DNA of 64,000 nucleotides from Mactromeris polynyma (GCA_032209605.1 JASFXZ010000003.1:8744807-8808806), one strand, 5' to 3'. Counted from the first letter of the stretch, positions 12,762-26,915 are shown. Notes: a model not told the origin generated them from the sequence alone. A program made the numbers and translations.

Positions 12762-15700
12762 GTCAATTGGGTGGAAATAGAGTGTAGAGACGATACTAAC
12801 GTTCAATTGTTGGTATTAGTCAATTGGGTGGAAATAGAGTGTAGAGACGATACTAACGTTCAATTGTTGGTATGAGTCAATTGGGTGGAAATAGAGTGTA
12901 GAGACGATACTAACGTTCAATTGTTGGTATTAGTCAATTGGGTGGAAATAGAGTGTAGAGACGATACTAAGGTTCAATTGTTGGTATTAGTCAATTGGGT
13001 GGGACTAGAGTGTAGAGACGATACTAACGTTCAATTGTTGGTATTAGTCAATTGGGTGGAAATAGAGTGTAGAGACGATACTAACGTTCAATTGTTGGTA
13101 TTAGTCAATTGGGTGGAAATAGAGTGTAGAGACGTTACTAACGTTCAATTGTTGGTATTAGTCAATTGGGTGGAAATAGAGTGTAGAGACGATACTAACG
13201 TTCAATTGTTGGTATGAGTCAATTGGGTGGAAATAGAGTGTAGAGACGATACTAACGTTCAATTGTTGGTATTAGTCAATTGGGTGGAAATAGAGTGTAG
13301 AGACGATACTAAGGTTCAATTGTTGGTATAAGTCAATTGGGTGGAAATAGAGTGTAGAGACGATACTAACGTTCAATTGTTGGTATAAGTCAATTGGGTG
13401 GAAATAGAGTGTAGAGACGATACTAAGGTTCAATTGTTGGTATTAGTCAATTGGGTGGAACTAGAGTGTAGAGACGATACTAACGTTCAATTGTTGGTAT
13501 TAGTCAATTGGGTGGAACTAGAGTGTAGAGACGATACTAACGTTCAATTGTTGGTATAAGTCAATTGGGTGGAAATAGAGTGTAGAGACGATACTAACGT
13601 TCAATTGTTGGTATAAGTCAATTGGGTGGAATAGAGTGTAGAGACGATACTAACGTTCAATTGTTGGTATAAGTCAATTGGGTGGAAATAGAGTGTAGAG
13701 ACGATACTAACGTTCAATTGTTGGTATGAGTCAATTGGGTGGAACTAGAGTGTAGAGACGATACTAACGTTCAATTGTTGGTATTAGTCAATTGGGTGGA
13801 AATAGAGTGTAGAGACGTTACTAACGTTCAATTGTTGGTATGAGTCAATTGGGTGGAAATAGAGTGTAGAGACGATACTAACGTTCAATTGTTGGTATGA
13901 GTCAATTGGGTGGAAATAGAGTGTAGAGACGATACTAACGTTCAATTGTTGGTATTAGTCAATTGGGTGGAAATAGAGTGTAGAGACGATACTAACGTTC
14001 AATTGTTGGTATTAGTCAATTGGGTGGAAATAGAGTGTAGAGACGATACTAACGTTCAATTGTTGGTATGAGTCAATTGGGTGGAAATAGAGTGTAGAGA
14101 CGATACTAACGTTCAATTGTTGGTATTAGTCAATTGGGTGGAAATAGAGTGTAGAGACGATACTAACGTTCAATTGTTGGTATGAGTCAATTGGGTGGAA
14201 ATAGAGTGTAGAGACGATACTAACGTTCAATTGTTGGTATGAGTCAATTGGGTGGAAATAGAGTGTAGAGACGATACTAACGTTCAATTGTTGGTATGAG
14301 TCAATTGGGTGGAAATAGAGTGTAGAGACGATACTAAGGTTCAATTGTTGGTATGAGTCAATTGGGTGGAAATAGAGTGTAGAGACGATACTAACGTTCA
14401 ATTGTTGGTATTAGTCAATTGGGTGGAACTAGAGTATAGAGACGATACTAACGTTCAATTGTTGGTATGAGTCAATTGGGTGGAAATAGAGTGTAGAGAC
14501 GATACTAACGTTCAATTGTTGGTATGAGTCAATTGGGTGGAAATAGAGTGTAGAGACGATACTAACGTTCAATTGTTGGTATGAGTCAATTGGGTGGAAA
14601 TAGAGTGTAGAGACGATACTAACGTTCAATTGTTGGTATGAGTCAATTGGGTGGAAATAGAGTGTAGAGACGATACTAACGTTCAATTGTTGGTATGAGT
14701 CAATTGGGTGGAAATAGAGTGTAGAGACGATACTAACGTTCAATTGTTGGTATGAGTCAATTGGGTGGAAATAGAGTGTAGAGACGATACTAACGTTCAA
14801 TTGTTGGTATTAGTCAATTGGGTGGAACTAGAGTATAGAGACGATACTAACGTTCAATTGTTGGTATTAGTCAATTGGGTGGAACTAGAGTATAGAGACG
14901 ATACTAACGTTCAATTGTTGGTATTAGTCAATTGGGTGGAACTAGAGTATAGAGACGATACTAACGTTCAATTGTTGGTATTAGTCAATTGGGTGGAACT
15001 AGAGTATAGAGACGATACTAACGTTCAATTGTTGGTATTAGTCAATTGGGTGGAACTAGAGTGTAGAGACGATACTAACGTTCAATTGTTGGTATTAGTC
15101 AATTGGGTGGAACTAGAGTATAGAGACGATACTAAGGTTCAATTGTTGGTATTAGTCAATTGGGTGGAAATAGAGTGTAGAGACGATACTAACGTTCAAT
15201 TGTTGGTATTAGTCAATTGGGTGGAAATAGAGTGTAGAGACGATACTAAGGTTCAATTGTTGGTATTAGTCAATTGGGTGGAAATAGAGTGTAGAGACGA
15301 TACTAACGTTCAATTGTTGGTATAAGTCAATTGGGTGGAAATAGAGTGTAGAGACGATACTAACGTTCAATTGTTGGTATTAGTCAATTGGGTGGAAATA
15401 GAGTGTAGAGACGATACTAACGTTCAATTGTTGGTATTAGTCAATTGGGTGGAAATAGAGTGTAGAGACGATACTAACGTTCAATTGTTGGTATGAGTCA
15501 ATTGGGTGGAAATAGAGTGTAGAGACGATACTAACGTTCAATTGTTGGTATTAGTCAATTGGGTGGAAATAGAGTGTAGAGACGATACTAACGTTCAATT
15601 GTTGGTATGAGTCAATTGGGTGGAAATAGAGTGTAGAGACGATACTAACGTTCAATTGTTGGTATGAGTCAATTGGGTGGAAATAGAGTGTAGAGACGAT

Positions 15701-18700
15701 ACTAACGTTCAATTGTTGGTATGAGTCAATTGGGTGGAAATAGAGTGTAGAGACGTTACTAACGTTCAATTGTTGGTATTAGTCAATTGGGTGGAAATAG
15801 AGTGTAGAGACGATACTAACGTTCAATTGTTGGTATAAGTCGATTGGGTGGAAATAGAGTGTAGAGACGATACTAACGTTCAATTGTTGGTATTAGTCAA
15901 TTGGGTGGACTAGAGTGTAGAGACGATACTAACGTTCAATTGTTGGTATAAGTCAATTGGATGGAAATAGAGTGTAGAGACGATACTAACGTTCAATTGT
16001 TGGTATTAGTCAATTGGGTGGAAATAGAGTGTAGAGACGATACTAACGTTCAATTGTTGGTATTAGTCAATTGGGTGGAAATAGAGTGTAGAGACGATAC
16101 TAACGTTCAATTGTTGGTATTAGTCAATTGGGTGGAAATAGAGTGTAGAGACGATACTAACGTTCAATTGTTGGTATTAGTCAATTGGGTGGAAATAGAG
16201 TGTAGAGACGATACTAAGGTTCAATTGTTGGTATAAGTCAATTGGGTGGAAATAGAGTGTAGAGACGATACTAACGTTCAATTGTTGGTATAAGTCAATT
16301 GGGTGGAAATAGAGTGTAGAGACGATACTAAGGTTCAATTGTTGGTATTAGTCAATTGGGTGGAACTAGAGTGTAGAGACGATACTAACGTTCAATTGTT
16401 GGTATTAGTCAATTGGGTGAAAATAGAGTGTAGAGACGATACTAACGTTCAATTGTTGGTATTAGTCAATTGGGTGGAAATAGAGTGTAGAGACGATACT
16501 AACGTTCAATTGTTGGTATTAGTCAATTGGGTGGAAATAGAGTGTAGAGACGATACTAACGTTCAATTGTTGGTATAAGTCAATTGGGTGGAAATAGAGT
16601 GTAGAGACGATACTAACGTTCAATTGTTGGTATTAGTCAATTGGGTGGAAATAGAGTGTAGAGACGATACTAAGGTTCAATTGTTGGTATTAGTCAATTG
16701 GGTGGAAATAGAGTGTAGAGACGATACTAACGTTCAATTGTTGGTATAAGTCAATTGGGTGGAAATAGAGTGTAGAGACGATACTAACGTTCAATTGTTG
16801 GTATTAGTCAATTGGGTGGACTAGAGTGTAGAGACGATACTAACGTTCAATTGTTGGTATTAGTCAATTGGGTGGAATAGAGTGTAGAGACGATACTAAC
16901 GTTCAATTGTTGGTATTAGTCAATTGGGTGGAAATAGAGTGTAGAGACGATACTAACGTTCAATTGTTGGTATTAGTCAATTGGGTGGAAATAGAGTGTA
17001 GAGACGATACTAACGTTCAATTGTTGGTATTAGTCAATTGGGTGGAAATAGAGTGTAGAGACGTTACTAACGTTCAATTGTTGGTATTAGTCAATTGGGT
17101 GGAATAGAGTGTAGAGACGATACTAACGTTCAATTGTTGGTATAAGTCAATTGGGTGGAAATAGAGTGTAGAGACGATACTAAGGTTCAATTGTTGGTAT
17201 TAGTCAATTGGGTGGAACTAGAGTGTAGAGACGATACTAACGTTCAATTGTTGGTATTAGTCAATTGGGTGAAAATAGAGTGTAGAGACGATACTAACGT
17301 TCAATTGTTGGTATTAGTCAATTGGGTGGAAATAGAGTGTAGAGACGATACTAACGTTCAATTGTTGGTATTAGTCAATTGGGTGGAATAGAGTGTAGAG
17401 ACGATACTAACGTTCAATTGTTGGTATTAGTCAATTGGGTGGAAATAGAGTGTAGAGACGATACTAACGTTCAATTGTTGGTATTAGTCAATTGGGTGGA
17501 AATAGAGTGTAGAGACGATACTAACGTTCAATTGTTGGTATTAGTCAATTGGGTGGAAATAGAGTGTAGAGACGTTACTAACGTTCAATTGTTGGTATTA
17601 GTCAATTGGGTGGAATAGAGTGTAGAGACGATACTAACGTTCAATTGTTGGTATAAGTCAATTGGGTGGAAATAGAGTGTAGAGACGATACTAACGTTCA
17701 ATTGTTGGTATTAGTCAATTGGGTGGAACTAGAGTATAGAGACGATACTAACGTTCAATTGTTGGTATTAGTCAATTGGGTGGAAATAGAGTGTAGAGAC
17801 GATACTAACGTTCAATTGTTGGTATTAGTCAATTGGGTGGAAATAGAGTGTAGAGACGATACTAACGTTCAATTGTTGGTATTAGTCAATTGGGTGGAAC
17901 TAGAGTGTAGAGACGATACTAAGGTTCAATTGTTGGTATTAGTCAATTGGGTGGACTAGAGTGTAGAGACGATACTAACGTTCAATTGTTGGTATTAGTC
18001 AATTGGGTGGAAATAGAGTGTAGAGACGATACTAACGTTCAATTGTTGGTATTAGTCAATTGGGTGGAAATAGAGTGTAGAGACGATACTAAGGTTCAAT
18101 TGTTGGTATTAGTCAATTGGGTGGAAATAGAGTGTAGAGACGATACTAACGTTCAATTGTTGGTATTAGTCAATTGGGTGGACTAGAGTGTAGAGACGAT
18201 ACTAACGTTCAATTGTTGGTATAAGTCAATTGGGTGGAAATAGAGTGTAGAGACGATACTAACGTTCAATTGTTGGTATTAGTCAATTGGGTGGAAATAG
18301 AGTGTAGAGACGATACTAACGTTCAATTGTTGGTATTAGTCAATTGGGTGGAAATAGAGTGTAGAGACGATACTAACGTTCAATTGTTGGTATTAGTCAA
18401 TTGGGTGGAAATAGAGTGTAGAGACGATACTAACGTTCAATTGTTGGTATTAGTCAATTGGGTGGAAATAGAGTGTAGAGACGATACTAAGGTTCAATTG
18501 TTGGTATAAGTCAATTGGGTGGAAATAGAGTGTAGAGACGATACTAACGTTCAATTGTTGGTATAAGTCAATTGGGTGGAAATAGAGTGTAGAGACGATA
18601 CTAAGGTTCAATTGTTGGTATTAGTCAATTGGGTGGAACTAGAGTGTAGAGACGATACTAACGTTCAATTGTTGGTATTAGTCAATTGGGTGAAAATAGA

Positions 18701-19993
18701 GTGTAGAGACGATACTAACGTTCAATTGTTGGTATTAGTCAATTGGGTGGAAATAGAGTGTAGAGACGATACTAACGTTCAATTGTTGGTATAAGTCAAT
18801 TGGGTGGAAATAGAGTGTAGAGACGATACTAACGTTCAATTGTTGGTATTAGTCAATTGGGTGGAACTAGAGTGTAGAGACGATACTAACGTTCAATTGT
18901 TGGTATAAGTCAATTGGGTGGAAATAGAGTGTAGAGACGATACTAACGTTCAATTGTTGGTATAAGTCGATTGGGTGGAAATAGAGTGTAGAGACGATAC
19001 TAACGTTCAATTGTTGGTATAAGTCGATTGGGTGGAAATAGAGTGTAGAGACGATACTAACGTTCAATTGTTGGTATTAGTCAATTGGGTGGAACTAGAG
19101 TGTAGAGACGATACTAACGTTCAATTGTTGGTATAAGTCAATTGGGTGGGACTAGAGTGTAGAGACGATACTAACGTTCAATTGTTGGTATTAGTCAATT
19201 GGGTGGAACTAGAGTGTAGAGACGATACTAACGTTCAATTGTTGGTATTAGTCAATTGGGTGGAAATAGAGTGTAGAGACGATACTAACGTTCAATTGTT
19301 GGTATTAGTCAATTGGGTGGAACTAGAGTGTAGAGACGATACTAACGTTCAATTGTTGGTATTAGTCAATTGGGTGGAAATAGAGTGTAGAGACGATACT
19401 AACGTTCAATTGTTGGTATTAGTCAATTGGGTGGAACTAGAGTGTAGAGACGATACTAAGGTTCAATTGTTGGTATTAGTCAATTGGGTGGAACTAGAGT
19501 GTAGAGACGATACTAACGTTCAATTGTTGGTATTAGTCAATTGGGTGGAACTAGAGTGTAGAGACGATACTAACGTTCAATTGTTGGTATTAGTCAATTG
19601 GGTGGAAATAGAGTGTAGAGACGATACTAACGTTCAATTGTTGGTATTAGTCAATTGGGTGGAAATAGAGTGTAGAGACGATACTAACGTTCAATTGTTG
19701 GTATTAGTCAATTGGGTGGAAATAGAGTGTAGAGACGATACTAAGGTTCAATTGTTGGTATTAGTCAATTGGGTGGAAATAGAGTGTAGAGACGATACTA
19801 AGGTTCAATTGTTGGTATTAGTCAATTGGGTGGAACTAGAGTGTAGAGACGATACTAACGTTCAATTGTTGGTATTAGTCAATTGGGTGGAAATAGAGTG
19901 TAGAGACGATACTAACGTTCAATTGTTGGTATTAGTCAATTGGGTGGAAATAGAGTGTAGAGACGATACTAACGTTCAATTGTTGGTATAAGT
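12762..19993. repeat. 57-bp satellite array, about 127 units
   Basis: Unit agtcaattgggtggaaatag plus agtgtagagacgatactaac plus gttcaattgttggtatt. Common variants are aactag for aaatag, aaggttc for aacgttc, a gacgttac form, and 56-bp units lacking one base. Because 57 is a multiple of three, one frame on each strand stays open for several units. Frequent single-base deletions and openness on both strands argue against coding. Identical multi-unit blocks recur at offsets of 511, 852 and 2273 bp. Confidence 0.97.
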
Positions 19994-20954
19994 CGAACTT
20001 ATAAGGAGTTTGTCACGCTTGAATGGATCGTGCAATAATATTTAGTTATTCAGATATTAAAAATGGAATATTCTGAAATGAGTTTAAATTAATTTCGTTT
20101 GCATAAATGTAACTATCATAAAAAAGACACTTTTGTTAAGAAATAAGGCATTATGTCCATGATTTTAAATTACAAGATATATTAATACATACATTGTATT
20201 AAATCATGAAATAAGATGTACTAGTCATCTGTACAGTATTTCTTGTAACCAATCATGTATACATGCTTAAATAACCGGTATGCATCATTCTTATAAATGT
20301 CTCTCTACATTTGATCTACCATATTTGAAGTTATGCTTTACAACGTATTACTAAAGTAGGGAAAAACACATTCATATGAAAATGTGATCTTTATCAATTC
20401 TTTAGCAGTACGTGAAAAATATTTAAAAAACTATACGTCTGACAAAGACAAAACGATGGATATTAAAGAGCGACAAAATAGCATTAAATCACAAGAATTG
20501 CCTTCCTCACGATTGTCCCCCTTTGTCGAAAATGTCGCTTCGATTATATACACTATATATTACAAGACATCGTCCATTAATTCAATCTAGTTGTGAGCTT
20601 TAGTGCCTGTATTATATATACTACATCTAACAAATGATGTCTTAAAACGGTCAGATATCGATTTGTCTCGTCGAGTCTCCTGTGATTTTAAAACGACTTT
20701 GTAATCCGTTTTGTTTCTTGGCAACATTATTTAATCATCTAAGTAATACGTTATCAATTACGCTACGTGTATGGACTTTTCCGAAATCTAGGAAATCTGA
20801 AAATTTGCTTTTAGGCAAAAATTTGTAGAACACACACATTACCGGTCCTATCAATGTTTGAACCACTTTTAATTCCCGGCTGCACGATGTGTGATTATTA
20901 TTTGTACATAGCAACCTCTGTAGGGCAACACACTTTGTTAGACGCATATTATGA
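19994..20954. other. AT-rich intergenic DNA, nothing recognised
   Basis: Begins with acttataagg, the same ten bases that precede the array on its left side. Otherwise there are short frames only. Confidence 0.45.
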
Positions 20955-21415
20955 CTGTTGTTGAGAGGTTTAATTGATAGTAAATTCTTATTACAAGAAA
21001 AAAATATACTTTTTTTTAAGAGAAGATGTTCTCAAGAAAGGTTGAATGTGACTCAGCATGCTGAGATTTTATGCCCAAACAACATTTTAACGATATTAAG
21101 TTATTATCTACTTGTGAACATACAAAGCTTCAGGGAACCAAGTTTGAAATATTTTACAAAAAATCCAAATTTAAAAAAATACGGCAATCCTGTAACCATG
21201 GTGAAGAAAGATAAACTGACACAATCCCATCAATTTCAAGCATTTTATGAAATGACAAAATAATTAATGAACAATTCTTACTGCAAGATAACTGTATACT
21301 GTTGATGAAGAGAAGTTGTTGCAGTCAAGAAAGGTTAAATTAATGATAAATTCTTACTGCAATATAACTTTATACTGTTGATGAAGAAATGTTGTTGCTC
21401 AAGAGGTGTTGTATG
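20955..21415. repeat. Family D MITE-derived tandem segments
   Basis: Degenerate repeats of 'gttgaagagaggttgttgct' followed by 'gataaattcttactgcaa'; the last two units (about 21265-21410) are about 73 bp each. Same unit length and words as at 1-146 and 34850-34970. Confidence 0.5.
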
Positions 21416-22560
21416 TTCAAATATCGGCCACGTATGCCTTTCTCCTGCATAACTACTCGGCGGTATCCGGCAGAGCTCGGAATGCATTTATGCTAATAAT
21501 CGCCGAGGTGTTCCGATTGTTTTCTTGGTGTTAGCCAGTGGCCGACTTATCACGCAGAACTAGTCTAATACTCTTACGAATGTCTTTTGTGACCCGATGA
21601 AACTCATCATCAGATGGCTGTTGTTACCGCTTCAATTCTTCCAGTTTGTCATAATGAGTTATATACTACTGGTAACATTTCTGACATGTGTCGGTTATAT
21701 ATTTGTCTATTGGTGAGTGAAGGAAACGCTTGCTATACATGTTTGTTAACCATACTGTTAATTACAACTGTTCTATTAATCTATTAAACGATCTACTGGT
21801 CAAAAGAGCTGACCAGCAATTTTATATTTTGAGAAATTTCACTTCATTACGAAAAATATTCTGAAATAATGAGCATGATTATGACTGGTTAACATTGACG
21901 ATTTTCCAAAGCTCAATTTATTTGAATCATAAATCTTACAGCTAACTGCAATCAAAATAAAGAGAAGATAGATCAAGAAGCATTTTATAAACTATGTGAA
22001 ATAGTGCTTGTATGTTCGCACTTTTGACCAGTATTTAGTTTTAACTTTCTGTATATGGGTTACCGTGTATTGTCTACCAGTTGTGATTTAGATCTGAACT
22101 ATTTTGTAATGTTTTTTTCCCTGTTTTATTTGGTTCGGACCTTGAAATAACATACGTTACTCACTCTGGGTCGTGAGTAAATCAGTTATTCACGAATCCC
22201 ATGTTTCTAACTACAGAAGGAACAAACAATATAGGTTATAGGTATTTGGCAGAATTTCTATCCAGGAACGTATTAAGCTGGGAAATACTTAAATACAAAT
22301 TTAGCATACATTGGGTAACTTGAATAATTATTTTTATATTTACGTCATACATTTTTGTATGAGGTTGTCCACTTAGGTCACGTGTCCGTTATCAGCTCCG
22401 GATACGAGCATTATGACCGCTAAATAAACGGTGAAACTTCATTTAATGATTGGCTTTGCCATACAAAGAAGCACCTATTACATAAAGCATGTACTCTTTA
22501 ACAATATAATCACTTAAATTGCATGGATGGAGCATTTACTATCAAATAAACCTCTACTGA
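21416..22560. other. Intergenic DNA, nothing recognised
   Basis: No exon-like frame or clear repeat that I can identify. Confidence 0.45.
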
Positions 22561-22563
22561 GCG

Positions 22564-22632
22564 AACACCACTAAACAATAACCAAAACGTGTGTTTTCCA
22601 AAGGGCGTTGCTCTGTAGAGGTTTCACTGTAT
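22564..22632 (-). mobile_element. Family D MITE terminus
   Basis: On the minus strand tacagtgaaacctctacaga then gcaacgccctttggaaaac. Matches 28937-29022 and 51984-52073, and the array end at 1-174. Confidence 0.55.
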
Positions 22633-22812
22633 TATATGACATTGGGACCCTTAAAAACTGATCATAATAATTAGGTGGTCTGCATATTGAGGTTAAATAT
22701 AGAGCAAAACAGTGAAAATGGACTTGAAAATTGTGTTCGTAATTTTGAGATGGTCTTATGATTGAGATGGTCTTATTATTGAGGTTGTTTATAAGTGAGG
22801 TTTTACTGTGTA
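22633..22812 (+). mobile_element. Pogo/Tigger-like MITE
   Basis: Interior 'gagcaaaacagtgaaaatgg', 'ggtcttattattgaggt' and right end aagtgaggttttactg. It lies directly against the family D terminus; the left end is diverged. Confidence 0.6.
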
Positions 22813-23494
22813 TATAAAGTTTAACACTGACGCCAGGCAAACTCAGTAATACGTTGTACAAACAGTACACTTTATTTGTCATTTCAGTTACAACGATCAA
22901 TTCGTTTTGTTTATTGAGTAACCGATTAGAATGATTAATGCATCCATATATTCTTTTTGCAGGATGGCTTTGATTCTAAAGAAACCAGTCAATCAATTGT
23001 TCGTTATTTTGTCAGCATGACTTTTAGGGCAAACGTGAATTGCTCAGTAACACTTAAGACTATTCTTGCTTGTCGTCTTTCTATCGAATTATTTCCCTAC
23101 GAAACAGACAACATTCTTTATGGCCTATGAAATCTGGACTTAAAAGACATCTTAATTCATTTTGTGAGTTTCATTTAGCTTTATTATTGAATAATACTTC
23201 TATACTGTAATCGATCTATTTAAGAAATTGCAATTGCTCCACAGAAATTGCTAGAATTCTTCTCCGTAAGAAAGACATTTTATACTTAGTTTGGCAGCAC
23301 AAACAAATTTATGGATATATGTAGCAAAACTAATTTTATCTAGCAGAAAATGTAAATCTGAGTTTGTCTAGGCTGACTTTTGAACTGAGTTCTTCATACA
23401 TTCGTAGATCAAAGAATGCTAGAATTTTGTTACTAATACTTTGTATCTGAGACGAAGACTGTGCAAGTATCCATTTATTTGTTTCCGTGGAGGT

Positions 23495-23673
23495 ACAGTA
23501 AAACCTCAATAATTCGACCACACTAGGGACTATTGCAAACTGGTCTTCTTATTAAGATGGTTTTAATATTGAGGTTGAAAAAAGAGCAAAACATTGACAA
23601 TGGAGTTGCAAATTTTGTTCTTAATTTCGAGGAAGTCTTATTATTTAGGTTGTCTTTAAATGAAGGTTTATTG
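23495..23673 (+). mobile_element. Pogo/Tigger-like MITE, 179 bp
   Basis: cagtaaaacctcaataattc after TA, right end aaatgaaggtttattg before TA, interior gagcaaaacattgacaatgg as in its relatives. Confidence 0.7.
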
Positions 23674-23929
23674 TATATAGCGATATGAACTTTTTTGTTT
23701 CTTTTTCCTGAAAGTGTGTACTTTAGAGTTTTTGATGAGCGCATAGCGTGGTTTACTTTTAAGCGTTCTTAAAAAATATGTACATTTTTGAAAGCCGACC
23801 ATAAATATGTGTACGCAAGCAACCAACTAAGTTATTTTTTAAAAGAAATAGGTAATAGTACAACTTCTCTAAAGCCACCCCTCTAGGACACGCGCATTTT
23901 GACCGTTGTAAAGAGGTTATTGCTCCAGA

Positions 23930-24690
23930 GAGGTCAAATTGATTGGTTTTACCGATGACAACAGAAAACAATATTATATTTTTAAAGAGAGGTTGTTGCT
24001 CTCGAGAGGTCAAATTGATTGGTTTTACCGATGACAACAGAAAACAATATTATATTTTTAAAGAGAGGTTGTTGCTCTCGAGAGGTCAAATTGATTGGTT
24101 TTACCGATGACAACAGAAAACAATATTATATTTTTAAAGAGAGGTTGTTGCTCTCGAGAGGTCAAATTGATTGGTTTTACCGATGACAACAGAAAACAAT
24201 ATTAAATTTTTAAAGAGAGGTTGTTGCTCTAGAGAGGTCAAATTGATTGGTGTTACCGATGACAACAGAAACAATATTATATTTTTAAAGAGAGGTCGTG
24301 CTCTAGAGAGGTCAAATTGATTGGTATTACCGATGACAACAGAAAACAATATTATATTTTTAAAGAGAGGTCGTTGCTCTCGAGAGGTCAAATTGATTGG
24401 TATTACCGATGACAACAGAAAACAATATTATATTTTTAAAGAGAGGTCGTTGCTCTCGAGAGGTCAAATTGATTGGTATTACCGATGACAACAGAAAACA
24501 ATATTATATTTTTAAAGAGAGGTTGTTGCTCTCGAGAGGTCAAATTGATTGGTATTACCGATGGCAACAGAAAACAATATTATATTTTTAAAGAGAGGTC
24601 GTTGCTCTAGAGAGGTCAAATTGATTGGTGTTACCGATGACAACAGAAAACAATAATATATTGTTGAAGAGAGGCTGTTGCTTAAGAGAA
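23930..24690. repeat. 76-bp minisatellite, about 10 units
   Basis: Unit gaggtcaaattgattggttt, taccgatgacaacagaaaac, aatattatatttttaaagag, aggttgttgctctcga. Units differ by few substitutions. The edge reads into ccgctctaaagaagttggac and actgta, the family D terminus, so the array sits inside a MITE. Frames open across it are artefacts. Confidence 0.92.
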
Positions 24691-25905
24691 GGCCGCTCTA
24701 AAGAAGTTGGACTGTAGTTGCATATAGTAATGATCATATTTATTCCCCAATGTTTGTGCTGCAATTTAGATGAGGTCATACCAAATCCTTTCTATGTTTA
24801 GCGTCCGGTTTATTTTTCGAAACCTACCCACAAGGCAGGAAAAACAAATTAAGTGTCCACAAATTATTTTATGCATTTACAACATCTTTGTTCCCACAAA
24901 TAAGCACATTATACATCTATACATAAAATACAAACCTATAGTTAAACAAAACCAACACAAAGTACCAACTGAATGACTAGATGGAATTATTTTTTCAGCT
25001 TTTGACAATGGTCATTAATTGGCTACCTGACACATTGTTATCGGCTACCAGGGTCAATGTCGTTATGTTTAAACATAATTACCGAGGATTTTTGACATTT
25101 GCAGATTTGTTCGACTGTCGGAAACATACCAGCTTGTGGACGTGGAACGAAGCTCCACATTGGTATGACCTTAATTAATGAATATACGTACGGACATGAA
25201 AATTGTGCATACACTATTCTAGAAATCTTATTGAAAATCCTACATTTTAGTAGCAGCTTTATTTGCATTTCATCATTGTATGTGCATTATTTACCATTAT
25301 CACAGAATACAGTAGCAATTTCAAAGTCTTTGCAACTCCTTAGTGGAGTTATATGAGATGACAAAAAATCATAACACCAAAATGCGTGTCATTATTACTA
25401 CATATATATAATATAAAATTGAAATACCCCTGCTAATCTGGTAATATAACTATTGCTCTAAAGCACAATAAAATTAAATTATATGCTGATATTTCTGCAT
25501 GACAGAGTCATTCTGTGTAGTTCCCATTTTCTACAATAAATCTGATGAATACAAATCGAAGGACAAGATATAATACATGGTTATACTAATGACGTCATGT
25601 TTTCTCCGTGATATTTCATATTTATTTATTTATTTATTTAATAAAGTATCATTAATATACATTGTACATAATACTAACTACAACAATTATATCGAACAAA
25701 TTGTATATCACTACTCAAATTGAGTTATAAGAGACTATGCATTAAACTATACCCACATTATTGAACCATTGAAAAAATGACATAACTGACATATACAACC
25801 AAGGAGCAGTCGTTTTATATCTCTTCATAGTTAGTCGTTTTCTTTTTCCTCGTCTTCCTTATGTCATAACGATATTGCATGTAACTAGGCATTCATAAAT
25901 AATGT
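24691..25905. other. Intergenic DNA with one dispersed repeat
   Basis: About 24995-25095 matches 28590-28700 (cacattgttatcggct..., gatttttgacatt) next to the LINE fragment. The rest is AT-rich with no gene seen. Confidence 0.5.
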
Positions 25906-26915
25906 TAGTTATATAAGGGTGTGAAAAGGATTGCGCTAATACATAGATACGATTAGTACGTATCGTTTGCGTAATATGCCCCGGGGGTACTAAAAGTTAC
26001 TAAGGGGGGAGGGGGGTAAAAATACAAACTTAGATATGGTATTGTTGCTTATATCTATTTCATTATACGCCTAGTTGTCCCGAAACTTTGAAACTATGTT
26101 GTTAAATTCACGCGTAAGCTTTCTATTGAAAAAGATCGCATACAGTGCTAAATTGAAAATTCTGAACATAAGATACACTGATGTATGCACAATTTAGTTG
26201 ATTCAAAGTCGTTCACAAGTTATTTAGCAGTTGTATATAAGGTGTCAGTGTTGATTCATTGACTGACTGTATAGTCCAGTGTATGGTGTTTTCTGCTTAA
26301 CACTTGACTTGGTTGGCGGTTGTTTCCCCATATCCCTTCTTCCCTCATAGATAAGAAGGGGTAGCCGTTGACCTTGTCAGGGGTTTTGTCGAGTCGTCTT
26401 TACATATTTGTTTCCGTTTGTCTCTTGTTTGAGACAAACAAACTGCATGATGCGTGTATGTGGTCGCACGGTCATGATACGCTATTTGTCTGTTTTCCCA
26501 AGTATCGTAGCATTAATGAAATTTGATTTTTATATCGTTATTTCAATTAATATTACTTAAAATTCATCACGCTGGATCTACAAATAGATTCATATCACTA
26601 CCCTTAATTTCTTAGCTCTAGATAGCTTCGTGAAATTCTAAATTGTGTTTTATATGACATTCGCTATTAAGTACGTTTTATAAACAAGACGAAAGCAGAC
26701 AGGGAGCGTATCATGATGTGCATTCCGTTTAGTATCATACTGTAACCACAATAAACACATAATAACAAACATTATTACCAACTATCAGGAAGTATATATT
26801 CCAATTTCAATAAACACCCGGGCTGCACCAGTATGTTGAATTACCTCCCTTTAATATATGCAAATTTTAAAAACCTCTTTAAATTAATTAGGGAAATTTA
26901 TACATCAAATGCAAG
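25906..26915 (+). repeat. Dispersed 1-kb element with TATA box and hairpins, copy 1
   Basis: Matches 59565-60550 in the same orientation over several blocks (ttgcgctaatacat, agttatttagcagttgtata, gcatgatgcgtgtatgtggt, ttacctccctttaatatatg). It contains TATATAA at 26234-26240, a CCCTTCTT/AAGAAGGG hairpin at 26334-26360 and a gtttgtctc/gagacaaac hairpin at 26416-26439. A solo LTR or another promoter-bearing transposon part is the likeliest identity. Confidence 0.65.

Noticed and set aside
12762..19993. Long open frames with 19-residue repeats (LVLVNWVEIECRDDTNVQ) on one strand and others on the opposite strand
   Set aside because: The 57-bp unit is a multiple of three, both strands stay open, and scattered one-base deletions break the frame. 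This is satellite DNA, not a repeat protein.
23759..24779. Overlapping frames on both strands across the 76-bp array
   Set aside because: They follow the minisatellite unit and share its breaks; not genes.
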